The notes: generated from the letters alone by a model not told the origin. A stretch of 8,217 nucleotides of DNA from Stenotrophomonas sp. (GCA_003484865.1 DMZT01000376.1:1-8217); one strand, 5' to 3'. Positions 1-6,132 are shown, counted from the stretch's first letter. A program made the numbers and translations.

Positions 1-1070
1 CGCAGGCCGGTGGCGAAGGCCAGGTCGGCGCTGCCGCACAACAGGCTGGCGCGCCACTGCGGCACCGCGCGCTTGAGCGCGTCGCCGAGTTGGCGGTACA
101 GCACCGCGTCGGCGGCCAGGCGCTCGTCATAGGGCGGGTTGCAGACCACGCAGCCGGTCTCCTGCGGCGGAACCTGCACATCGGTGATGTCGCGCACGCC
201 GAACCAGATGGCATGGCCCACACCGGCCGTTTCGGCGTTCTGCTTGGCCGCATGGATGGCGTGCGGATCCGCGTCGCTGCCGTGGATCACCTGCTTGAGT
301 GCGCTGCGGCCGGCGGTTTCGCGGGCGCGCGCTTCTTCCATCAGGCTGTTCCAGGCGTCGCGGTCGAAGCCCAGCCAGCGGCTCGGCGGAATGCTGCCGT
401 GGCGCTGCAGGCCCGGGGCCACGTCGGCGGCCATCAAGGCGCCTTCGATCAGCAGCGTGCCGCTGCCGCACATCGGGTCGAGCAGGCCACCGCCTTCGCT
501 GTGGATCTTCGGCCAGTTGGCGCGCAGCAGCACCGCGGCGGCCAGGTTTTCTTTCAGCGGCGCATCGTTCTGCGCCATGCGCCAGCCGCGGCGGTGCATC
601 GGGCCACCGCCCAGGTCGATCGAGATCGTGGCCCGGCCCTTGCGCAGCGACAGGTTGATGCGCACGTCCGGGAAGTCGGTGTTGACCGACGGCCGCTCCA
701 GGCCCTGCGACCGCAGGCTGTCGACCACACCGTCCTTGACCCGCTGCGCGGCGAAGCGCGCATGGGTGATCTCGGTGCCGGACACATGCGCGTCCACCGA
801 CAGGGTCAGCTCGGGGCTGATGTGCTGCTCCCACGCCATCGCCGACACGCCCTGGTAGAGCGAGCCTTCGTCGGGGCAGTCGAACTCGGTCAGCGGCCAC
901 AGCACCCGGCTGGCCAGGCGCGACCACAGCACCACGCGCTGCGCCTGCGCCAGCTCGCCCTCGGCGTTGACGCCGGAAATGGTGGCGGTGGCCTTGTCCA
1001 GGCCGAGCGCCAACAGTTCGTCGGCGAGCAGATACTCCAGGCCCTTGGCGCAGGAAACAAAGAATTTCAC
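1..1070 (-). CDS. rlmL: 23S rRNA (guanine) methyltransferase RlmK/L, N-terminal RlmL half (3' end outside window)
   Basis: RlmL makes m2G at G2445 of 23S rRNA, using S-adenosylmethionine, in the cytoplasm. The frame read from the GTG at 1070 gives 356 residues and runs off the left edge. It opens with the family's usual start ([15 protein letters not shown]). A ferredoxin-like/THUMP region follows, roughly residues 40-155, including [15 protein letters not shown] and the [16 protein letters not shown] strand pair. Then comes a Rossmann methyltransferase with SAM motif DPMCGSGT (about 198-205) and catalytic NPPY (311-314). In gammaproteobacteria RlmL is commonly fused to a C-terminal RlmK (m7G2069) domain, about 700 residues in all; whether that half is present lies outside the window. 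The GTG at 1070 is chosen by fit to the family. Another in-frame GTG lies at 1109, and neither has a clear Shine-Dalgarno. It lies 108 bases downstream of the hydrolase gene on the same strand. Family assignment is firm; the exact start is less so. Confidence 0.93.
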   Translation of the reverse strand, partial: MKFFVSCAKGLEYLLADELLALGLDKATATISGVNAEGELAQAQRVVLWSRLASRVLWPLTEFDCPDEGSLYQGVSAMAWEQHISPELTLSVDAHVSGTEITHARFAAQRVKDGVVDSLRSQGLERPSVNTDFPDVRINLSLRKGRATISIDLGGGPMHRRGWRMAQNDAPLKENLAAAVLLRANWPKIHSEGGGLLDPMCGSGTLLIEGALMAADVAPGLQRHGSIPPSRWLGFDRDAWNSLMEEARARETAGRSALKQVIHGSDADPHAIHAAKQNAETAGVGHAIWFGVRDITDVQVPPQETGCVVCNPPYDERLAADAVLYRQLGDALKRAVPQWRASLLCGSADLAFATGL

Positions 1071-1148
1071 GGAATCGGTATCGCAGGTCAGCGGAGAGGG
1101 GGTGCCCACGGGCACGGCAAGCAGCCGGGCACGGGTGTCCGGGGGGCC

Positions 1149-1154
1149 ATTGTA
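1149..1154 (-). promoter_or_regulatory. candidate -10 element upstream of rlmL
   Basis: On the minus strand the hexamer TACAAT matches the sigma-70 -10 consensus at five of six positions. It stands out in a very GC-rich gap between the hydrolase stop and rlmL. Transcription would start near 1142, giving a leader of about 70 bases before the GTG at 1070. I see no good -35 at 16-18 bases and no TGn extension, so this may be chance. Read-through from the hydrolase gene is the alternative. Confidence 0.3.
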
Positions 1155-1178
1155 CGTGAGGCGGGCTGGAACGCCCGG

Positions 1179-1706
1179 TTACAGCGTGGCCAGCAGTTCC
1201 TCGAAGGCCCGGCTCGAGGCCTCGACGTGATCGGTCAGGCGGTGGCCGTCGTCCACCATCAGCAGGCGGGCCGAGCGAGCCTGGGCCCAGGCGATCACCT
1301 CCGCCGGCGGGATCAGCTCGTCGTGCCAGGCGTGGACCACGCTGGTCGGCACGCGGGCGGCATCCAGCGCGGGCATCGGCCCCATCCGGGTGGGCGGCAC
1401 CATCAGGAACAGGCCCTGGACCGGCACCTGCAGCGAGGCGATGGCCGAAATGTACGAACCCAGGCTGGAGCCGGCCAGCACCACCGGGCCCTGCACGACA
1501 CGGGCGGTGGCCAGGGTGACCAGGCGCTGCAGGCGGGCGCGCACATCGCCCAGGCTGCTGACCTCGCGCTGGGCGTCCAGATCGGTGTAGTCCGGGCGCT
1601 CGTGGGTCCAGCCCAGGCGCTCGGCGACGTCGGCCAGGGCGGTCACCTTGATGGCGTCCGGGCCGCTTTCAAAGCCATGGGAGAGGATGCAGTGGCCGCG
1701 GCTCAT
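1179..1706 (-). CDS. small alpha/beta-fold hydrolase (serine hydrolase)
   Basis: A 175-residue cytoplasmic alpha/beta hydrolase without signal peptide or membrane segment. It shows an oxyanion-hole HGF (10-12), the nucleophile elbow G-S-S-L-G with Ser81, Asp129 in the strand-end AWHDELIP, and His155 in VDDGHRL, so the Ser-Asp-His triad is complete and in order. The length and the opening (MSRGHCILSHGFESGPD) fit the compact YqiA/RsbQ-like hydrolases, whose substrates are mostly unknown; I cannot name one here. The frame stays open upstream to 1949, but that stretch runs antisense over the amidase gene. The ATG at 1706 is therefore preferred, with an in-frame GTG at 1712 as the nearest alternative. 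No strong Shine-Dalgarno precedes it. It diverges from the amidase gene, with 57 bases between the two start codons. Confidence 0.85.
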   Translation of the reverse strand: MSRGHCILSHGFESGPDAIKVTALADVAERLGWTHERPDYTDLDAQREVSSLGDVRARLQRLVTLATARVVQGPVVLAGSSLGSYISAIASLQVPVQGLFLMVPPTRMGPMPALDAARVPTSVVHAWHDELIPPAEVIAWAQARSARLLMVDDGHRLTDHVEASSRAFEELLATL

Positions 1707-1747
1707 GCGCACACCGCGCGGGAATCGATAGGAGCGTTCATGCCTGA

Positions 1748-1757
1748 ATGCTAGCAT
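1748..1757. promoter_or_regulatory. palindromic extended -10 serving two divergent genes
   Basis: ATGCTAGCAT is a perfect 10-bp palindrome in the 57-base gap between the divergent hydrolase and amidase genes. Read on either strand it contains TGCTAGCAT, which fits the extended -10 pattern TGn-TAnnAT. On the plus strand the hexamer is at 1752-1757, so transcription would begin at about 1763-1765, on the amidase ATG itself (1764). On the minus strand the hexamer is at 1753-1748, with a start near 1741 and a leader of about 35 bases before the hydrolase ATG. No convincing -35 is visible on either strand, as is common for extended -10 promoters. It could instead be an operator half-site or chance. 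Confidence 0.45.
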
Positions 1758-1763
1758 CGCCGC

Positions 1764-2333
1764 ATGCCCGACCGCGCCCCGCCCGCCATCGATGCACAGC
1801 CCCTGCCCTACCAGGACAGGCTGCTGCCCCGCACGCACGACGAGATCGATCTGGTGGTCATCCACTGCACCGAACTGCCGGACCTGGCGATGGCACGCGA
1901 GTACGGCGAACGCGTGCTGTATGACAGCGGCACCGGCAACAGTGGCCACTATTACATCGACCGCGATGGGCGCATCGTCCAGTACGTGTCATTGGACCGC
2001 GTCGCGCATCAGGTCAGTGGCTATAACCCGCGCTCGATCGGGATCGAACTGGTCAACACCGGGCGCTACCCACACTGGTGGGATTCCCGCCACCAGGCGA
2101 TGGACGAGCCCTACCCGGATGCGCAGATCGCGGCGCTGATCGACCTGCTGCAACACCTGTGCGGGACGCTGCCCGCGTTGGCACATATCGCCGGGCATGA
2201 GTGGCTGGATACGCGCGAGGAAGTGGCCAGCGACGATCCGGAACGGCGGGTGCCGCGCAAGCGCGATCCGGGTCCGATGTTCCCGTGGCCACGCGTGCTG
2301 GCGGCGGTGCCGCTGCAGGAACTGCGTGGCTGA
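1764..2333 (+). CDS. AmpD-like N-acetylmuramoyl-L-alanine amidase (Amidase_2)
   Basis: A zinc amidase that cleaves the bond between N-acetylmuramic acid and L-alanine in peptidoglycan or in anhydro-muropeptides. At 189 residues it is close to AmpD in length. The zinc ligands map to His34 (VVIHCTEL), His145 (AGHEWLD) and Asp168 (KRDPGPMF). Glu95 (SIGIELVN) and Lys166 correspond to AmpD's catalytic Glu and Lys, keeping the K-x-D-P-G spacing. The IDRDGRIVQYV segment (about 65-75) is the family's substrate-groove strand. There is no signal peptide or lipobox, so a cytoplasmic recycling role like AmpD is the simplest reading. It differs from true AmpD enough (for instance GHYYI and the WLDTREEVASDDPERR insert) that a muropeptide or phage-lysin-like substrate stays possible. 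The ATG at 1764 is the first possible start after an in-frame TAG at 1752. No Shine-Dalgarno precedes it, which fits a leaderless message from the promoter directly upstream. Confidence 0.9.
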   Translation: MPDRAPPAIDAQPLPYQDRLLPRTHDEIDLVVIHCTELPDLAMAREYGERVLYDSGTGNSGHYYIDRDGRIVQYVSLDRVAHQVSGYNPRSIGIELVNTGRYPHWWDSRHQAMDEPYPDAQIAALIDLLQHLCGTLPALAHIAGHEWLDTREEVASDDPERRVPRKRDPGPMFPWPRVLAAVPLQELRG

Positions 2334-2342
2334 TGCTCAGCC
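2328..2342. repeat. inverted repeat built from two convergent stop codons
   Basis: GGCTGA-TGC-TCAGCC is a perfect 6-bp stem with a 3-base loop. The left arm is the last Gly codon and TGA of the amidase; the right arm is, on the other strand, the last Gly codon and TGA of the sulfurtransferase. The genes thus end tail to tail with three bases between them. No T-run follows on either side, so it is at best a weak bidirectional stop signal. Confidence 0.4.
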
Positions 2343-3227
2343 GGTGGCGACGGGACGCGACGGGTCGCTGACCCAGCCACTCCACGAATCCGCATAGATC
2401 CGCGCACCTTCCAGGCCCGCGGCGTCCATCGCCAGCAGCAGGTGGCAGGCGGTCACGCCCGAGCCGCACATCAGCACGACCTCGTCCGGTGCGTGCGTGC
2501 CGATCAGCGGCTGCAGCGCGGCGCGCAGATCCTCCGCAGGGCGCAGCCGTCCCTCATGCACGTTCAACGCGAACGGACGATTCACCGCGCCGGGCACGTG
2601 ACCGGCGACCGGATCCAAGGGCTCCACTTCGCCCCGGAAACGCTCGCCCGCCCGCGCATCGATCAGCCAGCCCGGCGCGTGCTTGAGACGCGCCTGCACC
2701 TCCTCCACCGAGGCGATCTGGCGGCGGTCGAACTGCCCCGGGTACGGCGGCAACGGCGTCACCTGCGGCAGCGCTGCGGTGACCGGCAGACCGGCGGCCT
2801 GCCATGCCGCAAATCCGCCATCGAGAACGCGTACCTGTGCATGCCCGATCAGCCGCAGCAGCCACCACAACCGCGCGGCCGCCATGCTGCCGTCGCCGGC
2901 GTCATAGACCACGACCTCGGTTTCCGGCCCGATGCCCCACGCGCCCAGGCGCGCGGCGAACGCATCGCTGTCCGGCAGCGGATGACGGCCATGGCCGGTG
3001 CGGCCAGGATCGGACAGGTCCCGGTTGAGATCGGCGTACAGCGCGCCGGGCAGATGGCCCTGTGCATACAACGCCGCACCGGACTGCGGATCGGCCAACG
3101 AGAACCGCGCATCCACTACCCGAAGCGTGGGGGCGGCACTGGCCGTCGCACGTGCATCCATAAGGCGCGTGGGGCCGTCGTCCAACGCCTGTGCGAGGGC
3201 GGTGACATCGATCAATGGCGTGGTCAT
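2337..3227 (-). CDS. sseA: 3-mercaptopyruvate/thiosulfate sulfurtransferase, two rhodanese domains
   Basis: Transfers a sulfane sulfur, via an active-site cysteine persulfide, to thiol acceptors or cyanide in the cytoplasm. The 296 residues form two rhodanese domains. The N-terminal one (about 5-155) has GHLPGA at 57-62, but Asp109 instead of cysteine in its loop (VYDAGDGS), so it is inactive, as usual in this family. The C-terminal one (about 165-290) has LIDARAGERFRGE, GHVPGA (209-214) and the active loop C254-GSGVTA. A CGSGVT loop points to mercaptopyruvate rather than thiosulfate as preferred substrate (rhodanese proper has CRKGVT-like loops); the SSWS-like end DSWSGW is typical. The ATG overlaps the stop of the upstream Nudix gene in ATGA, implying translational coupling. 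An apparent 15-residue extra segment near the N terminus is described in the findings. Family certain; substrate inferred. Confidence 0.9.
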   Translation of the reverse strand: MTTPLIDVTALAQALDDGPTRLMDARATASAAPTLRVVDARFSLADPQSGAALYAQGHLPGALYADLNRDLSDPGRTGHGRHPLPDSDAFAARLGAWGIGPETEVVVYDAGDGSMAAARLWWLLRLIGHAQVRVLDGGFAAWQAAGLPVTAALPQVTPLPPYPGQFDRRQIASVEEVQARLKHAPGWLIDARAGERFRGEVEPLDPVAGHVPGAVNRPFALNVHEGRLRPAEDLRAALQPLIGTHAPDEVVLMCGSGVTACHLLLAMDAAGLEGARIYADSWSGWVSDPSRPVATG

Positions 3228-4027
3228 GCGGTCTGCTCCAGGCGGCGACGCAGGTTGTAGAGAATGGCGGCGGTCGCACCCCAGATCCGCTGCCCGGGCC
3301 AGCCGTATTCGAGCACGTGGCGGATGCGACCGCGGTGGTCGATCTCCACGTGGTGCAGGTTGGCCGGATCCATCAGGTAGGACAGCGGCACTTCGAACAC
3401 TTCCGCGACCTCGCCCGGTTCGGGCACGGCCACGAAGGCAGGATCGATCACGGCCACCACCGGCATGACCCGGTAGCCGGTAATCGTCACGAACGGATCC
3501 AGATACCCAAGCACCTGCACCTGATCGTGCTTGAGTGCGATTTCCTCGTCACTCTCGCGGATCGCGGCGGCGACGGCATCGCGGTCCTCCGGCTCCATGC
3601 GGCCACCGGGAAAACCGACCTGGCCCCCGTGATGGCGCAGCGTGTCGGTGCGCCGGGTCAGCAGCACCTGCGCGCCGCCCTCGCGCGGAATGATGCCGGC
3701 CAGCACGGCCGCTTCAACGGGCGGGCCGGGCGGTAACAGATCGATCAGTTCGCTGCGGTTCCAGCCGTCGCCGGACGGCGGCCGGTCCAGCGGATGCAGC
3801 GCGCGCAGCAGGCGCTCGTGTTCGGCCAGCGAACCGCGCAGCGATTGCCGCAGTTGTTCGCGCAGGGGCAGCGTGTGCTGCATGACGTGATGCTGTTCGG
3901 GTCGGCTCATGGTTCGCCAGCGGGTGATTTCATCCACGGTGCGCAGGCAGCCCGTGCAGACACCGGCGCGATCCAGCGCGCAGATTCCGATGCAGGGAGT
4001 GGGCACGGCATGCGGGGATTCTTCCAT
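3224..4027 (-). CDS. DUF1289 four-cysteine domain fused to CoA-pyrophosphatase-type Nudix hydrolase
   Basis: One continuous frame of 267 residues with two parts. Residues about 10-55 are a DUF1289 domain: C12-x3-C16-x7-C24-x2-C27 followed by RTVDEITRW, the family's signature, thought to bind metal or an Fe-S cluster. Residues about 60-265 are a NudL-like Nudix hydrolase. The UPF0035 signature is present (LLTRRTDTLRHHGGQVGFPGG, ending at 142), then the Nudix helix with RE at 157-158 and EE at 161-162, which together bind Mg2+. Members split coenzyme A into 3',5'-ADP and phosphopantetheine. The usual NudL is about 190-210 residues, so the N-terminal domain is an addition. The ATG at 4027 is chosen so that the cysteines are included; a GTG at 4036 is also in frame. 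Internal ATGs at 3910 and 3883 could give a Nudix-only protein but lack a Shine-Dalgarno. It is the first gene of a pair with sseA. Confidence 0.85.
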   Translation of the reverse strand: MEESPHAVPTPCIGICALDRAGVCTGCLRTVDEITRWRTMSRPEQHHVMQHTLPLREQLRQSLRGSLAEHERLLRALHPLDRPPSGDGWNRSELIDLLPPGPPVEAAVLAGIIPREGGAQVLLTRRTDTLRHHGGQVGFPGGRMEPEDRDAVAAAIRESDEEIALKHDQVQVLGYLDPFVTITGYRVMPVVAVIDPAFVAVPEPGEVAEVFEVPLSYLMDPANLHHVEIDHRGRIRHVLEYGWPGQRIWGATAAILYNLRRRLEQTA

Positions 4028-4060
4028 CGATTGCACCGGTCAACAGTACCGCGATTGCAC
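4028..4060. repeat. 9-bp direct repeat just before the DUF1289-Nudix start
   Basis: CGATTGCAC occurs at 4028-4036 and again at 4052-4060, with 24 bases between the repeat starts. It fills most of the short gap between the fkp terminator and the ATG at 4027, the only place a promoter or operator for the Nudix-sseA pair could sit. On the minus strand a TACTGT hexamer between the copies is a poor -10. No function can be assigned. Confidence 0.5.
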
Positions 4061-4066
4061 GGAAAC

Positions 4067-4098
4067 AAAAAACGCGCCGGTGCTTCCACCGGCGCGTT
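4067..4098 (-). terminator. intrinsic terminator of the FKBP-like gene
   Basis: AACGCGCCGGTG (4071-4082) and CACCGGCGCGTT (4087-4098) form a perfect 12-bp stem closed by a 4-base loop, and on the minus strand the stem is followed by a run of six T. It begins 16 bases after the stop codon of the FKBP-like gene. It separates that gene from the Nudix-sseA pair. Other-strand activity is unlikely because no T-run follows there. Confidence 0.9.
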
Positions 4099-4114
4099 CT
4101 TGATGTTGCGAAAA

Positions 4115-4816
4115 TTACTTGACGCTGACGAGCTTGATTTCGAACTGCACCGCGACGTTCGGCGGGAACGGCGTGCGCGGATCGGCACCATAGGCCTGAT
4201 CCGGCGGCAGCGTCACTTCCCACTTGGAGCCAGCCGGCATCTGCAGCAGGGCTTCACGCATGGCCTTCATTTCAACTTCGCTGACCTTGATGCCCGGGAT
4301 CTGCTGGGCCGGACGCGCTTCGGCCGGACGGGTGCCGAACGGATACGGACCGGCCACTTCCAGCTGCACGGTGCTGGCCTGGGTCGGCTTGGCACCCTTG
4401 CCGGCTTCGATCACGCGGTACTGCACGCCGCTCGGAAGCGACTGCACGCCGGCCTTGGCCTTGTTGGCGGCCAGGAACTGGGTGCTCTTGGTCTTGTTCT
4501 CGGCGGCAGCCTTGTCGTACTCGGCCTTGGCGGCCTGCGCACGACCCTGCTCACGCTTCTGGAAGGCTTCGACGGCGGGCTTCAACTGCTCGGCCGTGAT
4601 CGACGGCTGCTTCTTGGCGTAGGCATCCTGCAGGCCCTTCACCACCGAGTTGATGTCCAGCTGCTCGCCGCGTGCGGTGAGTTCAGCCAGGTTGTTACCG
4701 TAGTCGTAACCGAAGTAATAGCTCAGCTTGCCCTTTTCGGACGAGGTGTCCTGGGCGAAGGCATTGCCCGTCAGGGCCAGGGCCGCGACGGCGACCGCGA
4801 TAGAACGCAACTTCAT
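4115..4816 (-). CDS. secreted FKBP-type protein with FkpA/Mip-like N-terminal domain and degenerate FKBP domain
   Basis: A 233-residue exported protein related to FkpA and Mip, envelope chaperones and peptidyl-prolyl isomerases. A signal peptide (basic KLR, hydrophobic AVAVAALALTG, cleavage after AFA at residue 21) directs it to the periplasm. Residues about 25-115 are the alpha-helical FKBP_N dimerisation arm, with SYYFGYDYG and a long charged helix (about 75-118). Residues about 126-233 align with an FKBP domain through GVQYRVIEAG, PAGSKWEVTLPPDQAYG and FPPN..VQFEIKL. The central YxGxLxDGxxFD strand is absent, and the VIPGW helix start is replaced by QIPGI. Only Tyr209 and Phe225 of the usual pocket are retained, so isomerase activity is doubtful. 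The ATG at 4816 is supported by the signal peptide and by TGGAG (minus strand, 4830-4826) nine bases upstream; the frame stays open to 4906 but without a signal sequence start. Confidence 0.85.
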   Translation of the reverse strand: MKLRSIAVAVAALALTGNAFAQDTSSEKGKLSYYFGYDYGNNLAELTARGEQLDINSVVKGLQDAYAKKQPSITAEQLKPAVEAFQKREQGRAQAAKAEYDKAAAENKTKSTQFLAANKAKAGVQSLPSGVQYRVIEAGKGAKPTQASTVQLEVAGPYPFGTRPAEARPAQQIPGIKVSEVEMKAMREALLQMPAGSKWEVTLPPDQAYGADPRTPFPPNVAVQFEIKLVSVK

Positions 4817-4983
4817 CAAACTTTTCTCCAGGGGTGGTAACTCAGGACGCGTTGGGCCGCCCTGAGGCGACGGGTTAGGATAGCCGCCGCAACGTTGAAC
4901 CGCCACTAACGACGCAGGCTCTGACCTGACTTCGTTTCAAGAGTTCAACATCACTTTTTTTTAACGTTTTCAGGAGTCCTGCC
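4817..4983. promoter_or_regulatory. divergent intergenic region between the FKBP-like gene and enoyl-CoA hydratase
   Basis: This 167-base gap must hold the promoters of both flanking genes. For the minus-strand gene the best -10 is TATCCT at 4882-4877, with a leader of about 55 bases, but no good -35 is visible. The stretch at 4933-4971, just before the plus-strand gene, is unusually AT-rich for the window and includes a run of eight T (4955-4962). GTTGAAC at 4894-4900 and GTTCAAC at 4943-4949 form a 7-bp inverted repeat, and AACGTT occurs twice. No regulator can be named from these. Confidence 0.4.
4972..4976 (+). promoter_or_regulatory. Shine-Dalgarno deciding the GTG start of enoyl-CoA hydratase
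   Basis: AGGAG lies seven bases before the GTG at 4984, the best ribosome binding site in the window. It favours this GTG over the in-frame ATG at 5008, which has no such site and would cut into the first strand of the crotonase fold. Confidence 0.8.
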
Positions 4984-5766
4984 GTGGCCGACGCCCTTAT
5001 CGCGATTATGGACGATGGTGCCGTACGCACTGTGACGGTCAACCGCCCGGACAAACTCAACGCCCTGAACCGGGCGACCCTGGAAGCCCTTGATACGGCC
5101 TTCGCCGAGGCCGCTGCCGCCCCTGGGGTGCGGGTGGTGGTGCTGACCGGCGCCGGTCCCAAGGCGTTCGTCGCCGGTGCGGACATTGCCGAAATGAACG
5201 GCCTGAGCGCGGTTCAGGGTCGTGATTTCTCACTGCTCGGCCAAGGGTTGATGCGCCGCATCGAGCGCATGCCCAAGCCCGTGATCGGCAAGATCAACGG
5301 ATTTGCGCTCGGCGGCGGCCTGGAACTGGCCATGGCCTGCCACCTCCGGGTGGCCGCGGAGACCGCCAAGGTCGGTCAGCCAGAGATCCATCTGGGCCTG
5401 ATTCCCGGCTTCGGTGGCAGCCAGCGGCTGCTGCGCCTGTGCGGCCGCGCCGCCGCACTGGAGCTGTGCCTGCTGGGCACCCCGATCACCGCCGCGCGTG
5501 CCGCGCAACTGGGCATCGTCAATGAGGTGGTCCCGGCTGCGGAGCTGGATGCCCGCGTCCAGGCTCTGGCGTCGCAATTGGCCTCGGCCGCGCCTCTCGC
5601 GCTGCGCGGCATCCTCGATGCGATCCATATCGGCGGCGAATGTTCGCTCGGCGAGGGACTGGAGTACGAGAGCGTGCAGTTCGGCCTGATGTTCGCCACC
5701 GAGGACATGCGCGAAGGCACCAGCGCGTTCCTGGCGCGGCGGCCGCCGGTGTTCCAGAACCGCTGA
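4984..5766 (+). CDS. enoyl-CoA hydratase (crotonase family)
   Basis: Hydrates trans-2-enoyl-CoA to 3-hydroxyacyl-CoA in fatty-acid or butyryl/crotonyl-CoA metabolism, in the cytoplasm. The 260 residues are full length. The oxyanion hole is formed by AFVAGADI (about 61-68) and the LGGG turn (109-112). The two catalytic acids, Glu114 (GGGLELA) and Glu134 (GQPEIHLG), are 20 residues apart, as in rat mitochondrial hydratase (144/164). Both being present argues for a true hydratase rather than an isomerase or decarboxylase relative. NRPDKLNALN (20-29) is the CoA-binding signature, and GLIPGFGGSQRL follows the second Glu. Chain length preference cannot be read from the sequence. It is the first gene of a tight plus-strand set with the 120-residue protein, three bases downstream, and nth. 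Confidence 0.93.
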   Translation: MADALIAIMDDGAVRTVTVNRPDKLNALNRATLEALDTAFAEAAAAPGVRVVVLTGAGPKAFVAGADIAEMNGLSAVQGRDFSLLGQGLMRRIERMPKPVIGKINGFALGGGLELAMACHLRVAAETAKVGQPEIHLGLIPGFGGSQRLLRLCGRAAALELCLLGTPITAARAAQLGIVNEVVPAAELDARVQALASQLASAAPLALRGILDAIHIGGECSLGEGLEYESVQFGLMFATEDMREGTSAFLARRPPVFQNR

Positions 5767-5769
5767 GCC

Positions 5770-6132
5770 ATGTCGCCTTCCGATACCGCTTCGCCGGCGC
5801 AGCTGCTGGCACTCGTCCTCGACGATCAATGGGATGCCGCGCTGGCGGCCGGGTTGATGGACTACGTCCCGCAGCCGGGCGACGAAGCGCTGCGGCCCGA
5901 TCATCCCGATCTTCCACAGCGGCTGCAGCACGCACAGCAGCAATTGCAACGTGCCTGGGCCGCACGCGAGCGCTACCGCCAGCGCCAGCAGCGACTCGCG
6001 CGCCGTGCGGCCGAGCGCGATGCACGCCGTGCACCGCCCCCTACACCCGAGATCCAGAAACCCGCCCTGCCCTCGGCCGCTGCCGCGATTCTCGCGCGCG
6101 CCAAGGCCAAGGCCGCGGGCCGCACCTCCTGA
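5770..6132 (+). CDS. unrecognised 120-residue basic coiled-coil protein with Rnf-like C-terminal tail
   Basis: I do not recognise a named family. Residues 1-35 form a small hydrophobic/acidic segment (QLLALVLDDQWDAALAAGLM). A proline-containing linker leads to a long Gln/Arg-rich helix, about 47-88 (RAWAARERYRQRQQRLARR), probably a coiled coil. After a PPPTPEIQKP linker comes an Ala/Lys helix ending ILARAKAKAAG. There is no cysteine, signal peptide or membrane segment. The wording of the last 60 residues resembles the C-terminal tails of Rnf/Rsx electron-transport subunits, which end in RxxRLxR and A(I/L)ARAKAK patterns, and Rnf operons often end in nth. That is resemblance only. It is very probably translated: ATG three bases after the hydratase stop, TGATG overlap with nth, and the same codon bias as its neighbours. 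Confidence 0.75.
   Translation: MSPSDTASPAQLLALVLDDQWDAALAAGLMDYVPQPGDEALRPDHPDLPQRLQHAQQQLQRAWAARERYRQRQQRLARRAAERDARRAPPPTPEIQKPALPSAAAAILARAKAKAAGRTS

Noticed and set aside
1163..1178. CGGGC/GCCCG hairpin after the hydrolase stop codon as a terminator
   Set aside because: Only a 5-bp stem and no T-run after it on the minus strand.
90..1754. A very long plus-strand open frame (554 codons) across the left part of the window
   Set aside because: It is antisense to rlmKL and the hydrolase gene, both of which carry clear family motifs. The translation is rich in His, Arg, Gln and Ala with no recognisable domain, the usual look of a shadow frame in high-GC coding DNA.
1740..1754. A four-codon open frame (MPEC, stop) with GGAG upstream, ending nine bases before the amidase ATG, as a possible leader peptide
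   Set aside because: If the amidase promoter is the extended -10 at 1749-1757, this frame is not in the transcript. Nothing else supports translation.
5640..6131. N-terminal extension of nth reading back to 5640
   Set aside because: It runs in another frame over the hydratase and small-protein genes. Nth proteins start close to the ATG at 6132, which has a TGATG coupling overlap.
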